Made by a program: the position numbers and the translations under genes. The notes under the pieces were generated by a model that saw only the letters and a program-made list of their open reading frames with translations, did no database searches and was not told the DNA's origin. Shown in pieces: positions 44,446-51,783 of a stretch of 64,000 nt of DNA. Each line of letters starts with the position of its first letter. The stretch's first letter is position 1. This stretch comes from Lachnospiraceae bacterium (lineage in GTDB: Bacteria; Bacillota; Clostridia; Lachnospirales; Lachnospiraceae), in the NCBI GenBank assembly GCA_017936885.1, contig JAGBEO010000008.1, positions 62,001-126,000 of the forward strand, given 5' to 3'.

Positions 44446-44461
44446 AAAAGAAAGGATTTGT

Positions 44462-45346
44462 ATGCTTCGGATTATTACAGACTCGGCAAGTGATTTGCCA
44501 AAGGATTATATAGAGCGGCACAAGCTGCATGTGATCCCCACGCCGGTGGTCATTGATAATGTGGATTATTTTGACGGTGAGACGATTCAGACGAAAGAGT
44601 TTTATACGATTCTGGATGATATCAAGCGGGATGTGAAGACCTATCATATCAATCCGGCGATGTTTACGGATGCCTTTACTCCTTATGCGAAAGCGGGGGA
44701 TACGGTAATTTACCTTTGTTTTTCCACGGGGATTGCAGGAACCTACAATGCCGCTAATATTGCCAAAAACAATGTGCTGGAGGAATATCCGGATTTCGAT
44801 CTTACCATTATCGATTCGAAATCAGCTTCTATCGGATTCGGACTGGTGGTAAGCAAGCTGGTGACAATGCTGGAGAAGGGCGCTTCCAAGGAAGAGATCA
44901 TTGAGGCGGCGGAGTATTATATCACGCATGTCAGACATGTATTTACGGTACACACGCTGGCATATCTGATCAAAGGAGGCAGGCTGACGAAGTTCAAGGG
45001 CACGCTGGCGGAGACGCTGGATATGAAGCCGATCCTGATCGTGGATGAAAAAGGTGCGCTGGCGGTCATCAAGACAGTGCGCGGACGCAAGAAATCGCTT
45101 CGCTTCCTGGCAGATTATGCGAAGGAGAACGGCTATCGTCTCGAAAACCAGCAGATAGCGATCTGCCATGGGGAGGACGAAGAGGGACGGGACTATATGC
45201 TGTCCGTTATTGATAAGGAAATGAAACCGAAGTCCGTCATGGTGGGAACGGTAGGATGTGCCATCGGAGCGCATACGGGACGCGGTATCGTGGGATTATG
45301 TTTCTTCGATGCGGATGACGGGAAGTATGGGAAATATTTTGAATAA
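44462..45346 (+). CDS. DegV-family fatty-acid-binding protein
   Basis: 294 residues. The start LRIITDSASDLPKDYIERH is the DegV signature, followed by TSQ-type region KTYHINPAMFTDAF, STGIAGTYNAAN, IIDSKSASIGFGL, VHTLAYLIKGGRL and the C-terminal GAHTGRGIVGL. DegV/FakB proteins hold a fatty acid for the FakA kinase, which phosphorylates it for membrane lipid synthesis. No fakA is near, which is usual for these multi-copy genes. AAAGGA lies upstream. Confidence 0.94.
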   Translation: MLRIITDSASDLPKDYIERHKLHVIPTPVVIDNVDYFDGETIQTKEFYTILDDIKRDVKTYHINPAMFTDAFTPYAKAGDTVIYLCFSTGIAGTYNAANIAKNNVLEEYPDFDLTIIDSKSASIGFGLVVSKLVTMLEKGASKEEIIEAAEYYITHVRHVFTVHTLAYLIKGGRLTKFKGTLAETLDMKPILIVDEKGALAVIKTVRGRKKSLRFLADYAKENGYRLENQQIAICHGEDEEGRDYMLSVIDKEMKPKSVMVGTVGCAIGAHTGRGIVGLCFFDADDGKYGKYFE

Positions 45347-45384
45347 GCAAATTGAATATACAAAGAAGGAGTGAGTTTTGGAAA

Positions 45385-46146
45385 ATGACAGAATTTGTAA
45401 AAGTGTTTAAGAATTCATTTTTCGTAGTGTTAATAGCACTATTGGATTACATATTTTTTTGGTTACTTCGTTTTCCAATTAAGTGGGCCTTTAATGGAAG
45501 ATATCATAATTGGTCGAGTCCTTCGGCTGATCCAAAGTTGACTAGAGACTTTTCACAATTAGTACCAAGTGGCATTTATAAATGGTTATTACAGAGTGAC
45601 AATCCAAGTATGATGGTAGCTACAGTTTTTTCATTTTTTTTTATTTTAAGTGTGATTTTAGTTTTTGAAATGCCTATTGTTATTTCAAAAATAAAATTAC
45701 AAAGAAAGGCTGCTATACATTCAATATATGGTAATAAGATAATTATGGTAATGTCGGTGGTTGAAGGCATAGTGTCTATTGGTATTTTTACTCTCCTTGA
45801 AAAGAAATTAACAGGGGAGTTTTGGGGGATAATACTTAGTGTTTTGGGATGTTTAGCAGCAGTTGCTGTTTTTGTTGTAATTAATCTGAATAACGCCAAT
45901 ATGGCTTTCCTTTGTCCAAAATTAGCAATAGGATTGAATATTATTGGTTTTGTCTTGCTGGGAATTATTTTTAGTTACATATTAATGGAACTGATGCTTG
46001 TAATGATAGGGGTTGTGATTGTTGTGGTCTTTATACTAAGAGGCGATTTTATTAGCTTTGTTAATTGTCTTTTTGTTGGGGAAGCGATGGAAGATGAGGC
46101 TTTTTGTAGAGCATTTTTATATGGTTGGTTTTTAGGAAATATGTAG
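45385..46146 (+). CDS. AT-rich multi-pass membrane protein of unknown function
   Basis: 253 residues with about six hydrophobic segments (roughly 10-30, 70-92, 112-132, 140-160, 172-192, 195-215) separated by short loops; a hydrophilic loop (KWAFNGRYHNWSSPSADPKL) follows the first. I do not recognise the family. The gene is visibly poorer in GC than its neighbours (long A and T runs, many TTT and ATA codons), which suggests recent acquisition. ATG 45385 is 13 bp after AAGGAG, rather far; an upstream TTG (45352) is possible. It starts 38 bp after degV. Confidence 0.72.
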   Translation: MTEFVKVFKNSFFVVLIALLDYIFFWLLRFPIKWAFNGRYHNWSSPSADPKLTRDFSQLVPSGIYKWLLQSDNPSMMVATVFSFFFILSVILVFEMPIVISKIKLQRKAAIHSIYGNKIIMVMSVVEGIVSIGIFTLLEKKLTGEFWGIILSVLGCLAAVAVFVVINLNNANMAFLCPKLAIGLNIIGFVLLGIIFSYILMELMLVMIGVVIVVVFILRGDFISFVNCLFVGEAMEDEAFCRAFLYGWFLGNM

Positions 46147-46234
46147 TAATTATGTGCATAAAAAAGTGCCTTTTAAAATTAACGTGTTTATTGTATTGAG
46201 AGTGTACTGGGAAACTCAAATATAATAAAATATA

Positions 46235-46263
46235 GTGACAAAATAAATCATAAATGATATAAT
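46235..46263 (+). promoter_or_regulatory. SigA-type promoter of the Rpn-like gene
   Basis: GTGACA (46235-46240), 17 bp, TATAAT (46258-46263). Gives a leader of about 195 nt. Confidence 0.7.
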
Positions 46264-46321
46264 AACACAAAAGCATTTATTCCAATTCAAAATATCAAAC
46301 ACATATCACAGATGTGCATCT

Positions 46322-46394
46322 TGTCCGTTAGGACATTCAGACGAAATCGTGCTTTTATTCCAAAACAAATTGAATAAAGCGGGAGATCGTCTGA
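46322..46394 (+). repeat. Structured leader with long imperfect inverted repeat
   Basis: A small hairpin TGTCC/GGACA (46322-46335) is followed by a long one. TCAGACGA (46337-46344) pairs perfectly with TCGTCTGA (46387-46394), and inside it GCTTTTATTC (46351-46360) pairs with GAATAAAGC (46372-46380) with one bulged T. The closing loop is about 11 nt. Confidence 0.65.
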
Positions 46395-46464
46395 GAGACA
46401 AATCGTATGCTTGTTAGATGGAAATACTGTCTGTCAGTGCATCTCCTGCAAGAAGGAGGTACAC

Positions 46465-47421
46465 ATGGGGAAAAAGGATATTACCCTGAAAGATTATTTG
46501 TCAGATGCCGGCAGATATGCCGATCTGTGGAACGGCAGTATTTTTCAGGGCAGACAGGTTATCAGGGCGGACGAATTGTCAGAAGTGAATACGGTACAAT
46601 CGAAATCAGACAAACAGGCTGTCATAGAGCGGAGCAATGATATCGCCATGAAGCAGACAGCAGACGGGAAATGTCTGGCAGTCTGGCTGATTGCAAATCA
46701 GGAAACCGTGGATTACAGCATGCCTGTGCGGGTTATGCTGCAGGAAGCTTTGGAGTATGACAGGCAGTTAAAGGAGAGGCGGCGAAAGCGAACGCGGGAA
46801 ATGCCGTATGCTACATCGGGAGAGTTTTTATCCCGGATAAGGAAAGACGACCGCCTGCATCCGGTTGTGACACTGGTGGTTTATTGGGGAGAAGAGGAAT
46901 GGCAGGGAGCAAAATGTCTGCATGATATCCTTGATTTTGGAGAGGAAAAGACGGACAGGATGGAACTGCCCCATACACTTAGGAAATATGTGCCGGAGTA
47001 TCCGATTCATTTCCTGAATCTTTCAGAGATGAATAGCTGTGAAACCTTTCACACGGAACTAAAAACGCTGTTTGAACTGTATGCCAGAAGGAACCGGAAA
47101 GCAGAATTTACGGAGTATTTAGAAGAACATGCAGACGAAGTTGATTCGGAAACATGCTGGGTACTGGGACAATTGGTTAATTCCCAAGAATTACAGAATT
47201 ATACATCGGAGGAAAGAAAGGAGAAAAAGGATATGGGTAATGTGATTACAGAACTAATAGAGGATGGCAGAGCAGAAGGAAGAAGAGATGGGTTGAAAGC
47301 GCTTGTGCGTACCTTAAAAGCAATTCTTCATGATTTTACTGATGTCTACGAAGCGGTTATTCAGAATGATGAATACCATGATGTGACGAAAGAACAGGTG
47401 CAGCACTATTACAACAGTTGA
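46465..47421 (+). CDS. Rpn-family PD-(D/E)XK nuclease-like protein (transposase-like annotation)
   Basis: 318 residues. The start ITLKDYLSDAGRYADLWNG and the phrases ERSNDIAMK, DYSMPVRVMLQEALEYDRQL and VVTLVVYWGEEEW are typical of the clostridial Rpn/PDDEXK proteins. The C-terminus carries the characteristic EDGRAEGRRDGLK helix. Rpn nucleases promote RecA-independent recombination. Where the family usually has GIENQ, this protein reads LIANQ, so the catalytic glutamate appears replaced by alanine. AAGGAGG lies 5 bp before ATG 46465. No transposon ends are visible around it. Confidence 0.85.
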   Translation: MGKKDITLKDYLSDAGRYADLWNGSIFQGRQVIRADELSEVNTVQSKSDKQAVIERSNDIAMKQTADGKCLAVWLIANQETVDYSMPVRVMLQEALEYDRQLKERRRKRTREMPYATSGEFLSRIRKDDRLHPVVTLVVYWGEEEWQGAKCLHDILDFGEEKTDRMELPHTLRKYVPEYPIHFLNLSEMNSCETFHTELKTLFELYARRNRKAEFTEYLEEHADEVDSETCWVLGQLVNSQELQNYTSEERKEKKDMGNVITELIEDGRAEGRRDGLKALVRTLKAILHDFTDVYEAVIQNDEYHDVTKEQVQHYYNS

Positions 47422-47498
47422 ACAAGAAACGGGCGAAGAATCATACGGTCAATGATACCGCATGCATCTGTCCGCTCCATCGTGGGAAACCTCAGATG

Positions 47499-47843
47499 TC
47501 AGTCTGTATGCTTCAAAAATCGTATATACTTTAATAAATCCTGTTTCTCCGTCGCATTCAATTGCTGAATATCATACATGATATCATGCATTGTAACGTT
47601 GCCAAGATAAGTGCTTTTCAGATTGGTATTGCCCGGATAACCGGTTCCGGCGCCCAGCAGATAATCGGTACTTACCTTATAATATGCGGATAACTGCTGT
47701 ACAACCCAGATCGGTATCTCACGGTTGCCGTTTTCATAATTGGAATAGGTCTGCTGCGATACACCAAGATAATCGGCGATCTCTTTCTGCTTGAGATCGT
47801 GATCTTCCCGCAGATCCCGGATCATTTCGCGTAATTCTTTCAT
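47499..47843 (-). CDS. XRE-family helix-turn-helix transcriptional regulator
   Basis: 114 residues. The Cro/CI-type HTH covers about residues 5-60 (DHDLKQKEIADYLGVSQQTYSNYENGNREIP). The C-terminus includes LGNVTMHDIMYDIQQLNATEKQDLLKYI, resembling regulators that act alone. Convergent to the Rpn-like gene. AAGGG 9 bp upstream is the ribosome site. Target unknown; a palindrome TACAAT..ATTGTA lies about 120 bp upstream. Confidence 0.9.
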   Translation of the reverse strand: MKELREMIRDLREDHDLKQKEIADYLGVSQQTYSNYENGNREIPIWVVQQLSAYYKVSTDYLLGAGTGYPGNTNLKSTYLGNVTMHDIMYDIQQLNATEKQDLLKYIRFLKHTD

Positions 47844-48075
47844 ATCTGAGAACCCTTTTTGCTGATTTAATAGTGATAATGTAAAAATGTTGTTCTAAAT
47901 GCTACCACACAACAAAAAGATGTATAGGAAAGCTATGCGAAAAGTAGTATTTCTTGGTTTTGTACAATATATTATTGTAAAGCAAACGGGGATAATTTGT
48001 TTTGAAAGTATAAGACCGCTTACAGCATTTTTGTGAGCCGTATTCCCGATGCATCAATTCTGTAATTGTTTTGCC
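47844..48075. other. Intergenic region upstream of the ileS promoter
   Basis: No gene. It must contain the leftward promoter of the XRE gene, which I could not place with confidence. One clear palindrome, TACAAT-ATATT-ATTGTA, is at 47963-47979. Confidence 0.5.
47963..47979. promoter_or_regulatory. Palindrome, possible operator
   Basis: TACAAT/ATTGTA, a perfect 6-bp inverted repeat with a 5-bp spacer, between the divergent XRE gene and the ileS promoter. Could bind the XRE protein (inference). Confidence 0.35.
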
Positions 48076-48105
48076 TTGACAATGCCGTTTTCCTGATACT
48101 ATAAT
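48076..48105 (+). promoter_or_regulatory. SigA-type promoter of ileS
   Basis: TTGACA (48076-48081), 18 bp, TATAAT (48100-48105). Both boxes are perfect. The message would start near 48112, at the T-box leader. Confidence 0.85.
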
Positions 48106-48120
48106 AAGCATGATATTGAA

Positions 48121-48441
48121 ATAGCCAAAAACGTTGAAGAAGACAGTAGCTGGTTTCTCAAAATTACAGCGAGCCGGTGGCGGTGTAAGACCGGTATGAG
48201 TAGGAGATCAGGGAAAATCACTTCTGAGTTTCAGATTGAACCTTTTCTTATGTGGTACATCAGTGCCCTGAAAGCAGTAGGGCTTCTACCATGAGTCGGA
48301 AAAGCAGTAGGTTCTGACGGTATTCCTCCGTTATAGGAAACCGTATCAATTTTGACAGACAGTATTTGTCAGGATTCGTACGTTGTAACAGGTGGTATAA
48401 CGGGTAAATTTAACCTCGTCCTTTTACAGGGCGGGGTTTTT
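48121..48441 (+). promoter_or_regulatory. T-box riboswitch (isoleucine) controlling ileS
   Basis: Stem I starts near 48140: AGAAG pairs with CUUCU, the 5' side of the specifier loop has AGTA, and the 3' side has GAAAATCA, placing an AUC (Ile) specifier at 48217-48219. A K-turn-like TGAGT follows. The T-box sequence AACAGGTGGTATAACGGG is at 48388-48405; its TGGT would pair with the ACCA end of uncharged tRNA-Ile. The terminator is CCTCGTCC (48414-48421) with GGGCGGGG (48429-48436) and TTTTT. Uncharged tRNA stabilises the antiterminator and switches ileS on. Confidence 0.92.
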
Positions 48442-48495
48442 GTATGTGTAAAAAATGTGAGAAAAGAATGATCTTGAGAAAGAAAGGAGCACATT

Positions 48496-51400
48496 ATGTA
48501 TCAAAAAGTTGACACCAGTTTAAATTTTGTTGACAGAGAGAAAGAAGTCTGCCAGTTCTGGAAAGAAAATGATATTTTCCAGAAGAGTATGGATTCTAGA
48601 AAGGATGGTCCGACCTACACATTCTATGACGGACCGCCGACCGCCAACGGTAAGCCCCATATCGGTCACGTATTGACCCGTGTTATCAAGGATATGATCC
48701 CCAGATACCGTACCATGAAAGGCTATATGGTTCCCCGTAAGGCAGGTTGGGATACCCACGGTCTGCCGGTAGAGTTAGAGGTAGAGAAATTATTAGGTTT
48801 AGACGGTAAGGAACAGATCGAGGAATACGGTCTTGATCCTTTTATCAGCAAATGTAAAGAGTCTGTCTGGAAATACAAAGGCATGTGGGAGGATTTCTCC
48901 GGCACTGTCGGTTTCTGGGCTGATATGGATAATCCGTATGTCACATATCATGATGATTTTATCGAGTCCGAGTGGTGGGCACTCAAACAGATTTGGGACA
49001 AAGGATTATTATATAAGGGCTTCAAGATCGTACCTTACTGCCCGCGCTGCGGTACGCCCCTTTCATCCCACGAAGTGGCACAGGGCTATAAATTGGTAAA
49101 AGAGCGTTCTGCGGTAGTACGTTTTAAAGTTGTGGGAGAGGACGCTTATTTCCTGGCATGGACAACCACCCCATGGACGCTTCCTTCTAATGTGGCGCTC
49201 TGTGTAAACCCGAATGAGACTTATGTGAAAGTAAAGGCGGCTGACGGCTATACCTATTATATGGCAGAAGCGCTTCTTGACAATGTACTTGGCAAGCTTG
49301 CCGAAGAAGGCAAGCCCGCTTATGAAATTCTGGAAACCTACGTGGGAACCGATTTAGAGTACAAAGAATATGAGCCTTTGTTTGCCTGTGCAGGAGAAAC
49401 AGCAGCTAAACAGCATAAAAAGGGTCATTACGTAACCTGTGATAATTATGTAACAATGACAGACGGTACCGGTATCGTTCATATCGCTCCGGCGTTTGGT
49501 GAGGACGATGCGCAGGTAGGACGTAAATATGATCTGCCTTTCGTACAGTTTGTAAACGGCAAGGGCGAGATGACAGAGGAAACCCCTTATGCCGGCTTAT
49601 TTGTGAAAAAAGCTGACCCGGAAGTATTGAAAGATCTGGATAAAGAAGGCAAATTATTTGATGCGCCGAAATTCGAGCATGATTATCCGTTCTGCTGGAG
49701 ATGTGACACACCGCTGATCTATTATGCGAGAGAGTCATGGTTTATCAAGATGACAGCGGTCCGTGATGATCTGGTGCGCAACAACAACACGGTCAACTGG
49801 ATTCCTGAATCCATCGGAACCGGACGTTTCGGCAACTGGCTTGAGAATATTCAGGACTGGGGTATTTCCCGTAACCGTTACTGGGGTACACCACTCAACG
49901 TATGGGAATGTGAGGACTGTGGACATATGGAATCCATCGGTTCCCGTGAAGAGTTAGAGAAAATGAGCGGCAATCCGGCTGCGAAGACGGTAGAGTTGCA
50001 CAGACCGTATATCGATGAAATTACATGTACCTGCCCGAAGTGCGGCAAGACCATGAAGCGTGTGCCGGAAGTAATCGACTGCTGGTTTGATTCCGGTGCA
50101 ATGCCTTTTGCGCAGCATCACTATCCGTTTGAAAATAAAGAGTTATTTGAGCAGCAGTTCCCGGCACAGTTTATTTCCGAGGCAGTAGACCAGACCCGCG
50201 GATGGTTCTATTCTTTGATGGCAGAGTCCACGTTGCTGTTTAACAAAGCACCTTTTGAAAATGTTATTGTATTAGGTCATGTACAGGATGAAAACGGTCA
50301 GAAGATGTCCAAATCCAAGGGAAATGCGGTAGATCCGTTTGAAGCATTGGAGACTTACGGCGCAGACGCGATCCGCTGGTATTTCTACATCAACTCCGCA
50401 CCGTGGCTGCCTAACAGATTCCATGGTAAGGCAGTACAGGAAGGACAGCGTAAATTCTTAGGTACTTTGTGGAACACCTATGCGTTCTTTGTTCTGTATG
50501 CAAACATTGATGATTTTGATGCAACGAAATATACATTAGATTACGACAAACTTCCGGTTATGGATAAGTGGCTGTTGTCCAAGTTAAATACAGCGATCAA
50601 GGAAGTAGATGATAATTTAAATAATTACAGAATCCCCGAAGCTGCGAGAGTTCTGGACAACTTCGTGGATGAGATGAGTAACTGGTATGTCAGAAGAAGC
50701 CGTGAGCGTTTCTGGGCTAAGGGCATGGAGCAGGATAAGATCAATGCTTATATGACACTGTATACCGCACTTGTTACCATTTCTAAATGTGCAGCGCCGA
50801 TGGTTCCTTTCATGACAGAGGAAATTTATCGCAACTTAGTATGCAGTATCGATGCAAATGCACCGGAAAGTATTCATTTATGTGATTTCCCGGTGGCAGA
50901 TGAAAAGATGATCGACAAGAAGCTCGAAGAAGATATGGAAGAGGTTCTTAAGATTGTTGTGATGGGTCGTGCTGCTCGTAATACCGCCAATATCAAGAAC
51001 CGTCAGCCGATCGGCATGATGTATGTGAAGGCGGCAAGCAAGCTGGGTGAGTTCTATCAGGAGATCATCGAAGATGAACTGAATGTGAAGAAGGTGGAAT
51101 TCACTGACGATGTATCCGCTTTTACAAGTTACAGCTTTAAGCCGCAGCTTAAGACGGTAGGACCGAAGTATGGCAAGCAGCTTGGTGGAATTAAGAATTA
51201 TCTGTCTTCCGTAGACGGAAGCGTAGCCATGGCGACTCTGAAAGCAGAAGGTGCGCTGAAATTCGATGTGGATGGCACAGAGGTTTCTTTGGCAGAAGAG
51301 GATCTGCTCATCGAGATGGCACAGAAGGATGGCTTCGTGGCAGAAGCAGATAATTATGTGACTGTAGTGCTTGACACGAACCTGACGGAAGAGCTGATTG

Positions 51401-51651
51401 AGGAAGGCTTCGTATATGAGGTGATCAGCAAGATTCAGACCATGCGTAAGGAAGCGGATTTTGAGGTGATGGATCATATCAAAGTATCCTTATGTGGTAA
51501 TGATAAGGTGGCAGATATTGTGGCGAAGAATGAAGCTGTTATCTCCGGCAAAGTTTTAGCTGACAGCATCACTGCAGGAGAAATGCTGGCTGTTTCTAAG
51601 GAATGGAATGTCAATGGCGAGAAGGTAACGATCGGCATTGAGAAAGTATAG
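48496..51651 (+). CDS. ileS: Isoleucyl-tRNA synthetase (eukaryote-like type 2)
   Basis: 1051 residues. The class I motifs are PHIGH at 54-58 and KMSKS at 603-607. The phrase GWDTHGLPVELEVEK and the long C-terminus without the bacterial zinc-binding end indicate the IleS2 (eukaryote-like) form, rather than IleS1 with GWDCHGLPIE. The editing domain CP1 includes AWTTTPWTLPSN and GTGIVHIAPAFGEDD. It charges tRNA-Ile and edits valine. IleS2 enzymes are generally much less sensitive to mupirocin (family knowledge). AAAGGAG precedes the ATG; control is by the T-box. Confidence 0.96.
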   Translation: MYQKVDTSLNFVDREKEVCQFWKENDIFQKSMDSRKDGPTYTFYDGPPTANGKPHIGHVLTRVIKDMIPRYRTMKGYMVPRKAGWDTHGLPVELEVEKLLGLDGKEQIEEYGLDPFISKCKESVWKYKGMWEDFSGTVGFWADMDNPYVTYHDDFIESEWWALKQIWDKGLLYKGFKIVPYCPRCGTPLSSHEVAQGYKLVKERSAVVRFKVVGEDAYFLAWTTTPWTLPSNVALCVNPNETYVKVKAADGYTYYMAEALLDNVLGKLAEEGKPAYEILETYVGTDLEYKEYEPLFACAGETAAKQHKKGHYVTCDNYVTMTDGTGIVHIAPAFGEDDAQVGRKYDLPFVQFVNGKGEMTEETPYAGLFVKKADPEVLKDLDKEGKLFDAPKFEHDYPFCWRCDTPLIYYARESWFIKMTAVRDDLVRNNNTVNWIPESIGTGRFGNWLENIQDWGISRNRYWGTPLNVWECEDCGHMESIGSREELEKMSGNPAAKTVELHRPYIDEITCTCPKCGKTMKRVPEVIDCWFDSGAMPFAQHHYPFENKELFEQQFPAQFISEAVDQTRGWFYSLMAESTLLFNKAPFENVIVLGHVQDENGQKMSKSKGNAVDPFEALETYGADAIRWYFYINSAPWLPNRFHGKAVQEGQRKFLGTLWNTYAFFVLYANIDDFDATKYTLDYDKLPVMDKWLLSKLNTAIKEVDDNLNNYRIPEAARVLDNFVDEMSNWYVRRSRERFWAKGMEQDKINAYMTLYTALVTISKCAAPMVPFMTEEIYRNLVCSIDANAPESIHLCDFPVADEKMIDKKLEEDMEEVLKIVVMGRAARNTANIKNRQPIGMMYVKAASKLGEFYQEIIEDELNVKKVEFTDDVSAFTSYSFKPQLKTVGPKYGKQLGGIKNYLSSVDGSVAMATLKAEGALKFDVDGTEVSLAEEDLLIEMAQKDGFVAEADNYVTVVLDTNLTEELIEEGFVYEVISKIQTMRKEADFEVMDHIKVSLCGNDKVADIVAKNEAVISGKVLADSITAGEMLAVSKEWNVNGEKVTIGIEKV

Positions 51652-51698
51652 AAAGAGCAGAAGCGCTATAAAAAAACATATTTTGAGCACATTGCTTA

Positions 51699-51727
51699 TA
51701 GTCAAATGTGAAAATACAATATATAAT
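51699..51727 (+). promoter_or_regulatory. Candidate promoter of glgP
   Basis: TAGTCA (51699-51704), 17 bp, TATAAT (51722-51727), in the ileS-glgP gap; leader about 50 nt. Confidence 0.55.
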
Positions 51728-51783
51728 AGAGTGGAGTTTATACAGACGTACGTAATACAAAGAGTAAATGAGGAGGCACACGA

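Larger units (their letters stand above)
46147..46464. other. Intergenic region with promoter and structured leader of the Rpn-like gene
   Basis: No gene. The first half is AT-rich and holds a near-consensus promoter at 46235-46263. From about 46320 the sequence becomes balanced and forms two hairpins before the ribosome site. Confidence 0.6.

Noticed and set aside
46465-47421. Treating the Rpn-type gene as an insertion sequence
   Set aside because: No terminal inverted repeats with target duplications flank it; only an internal leader inverted repeat is seen.
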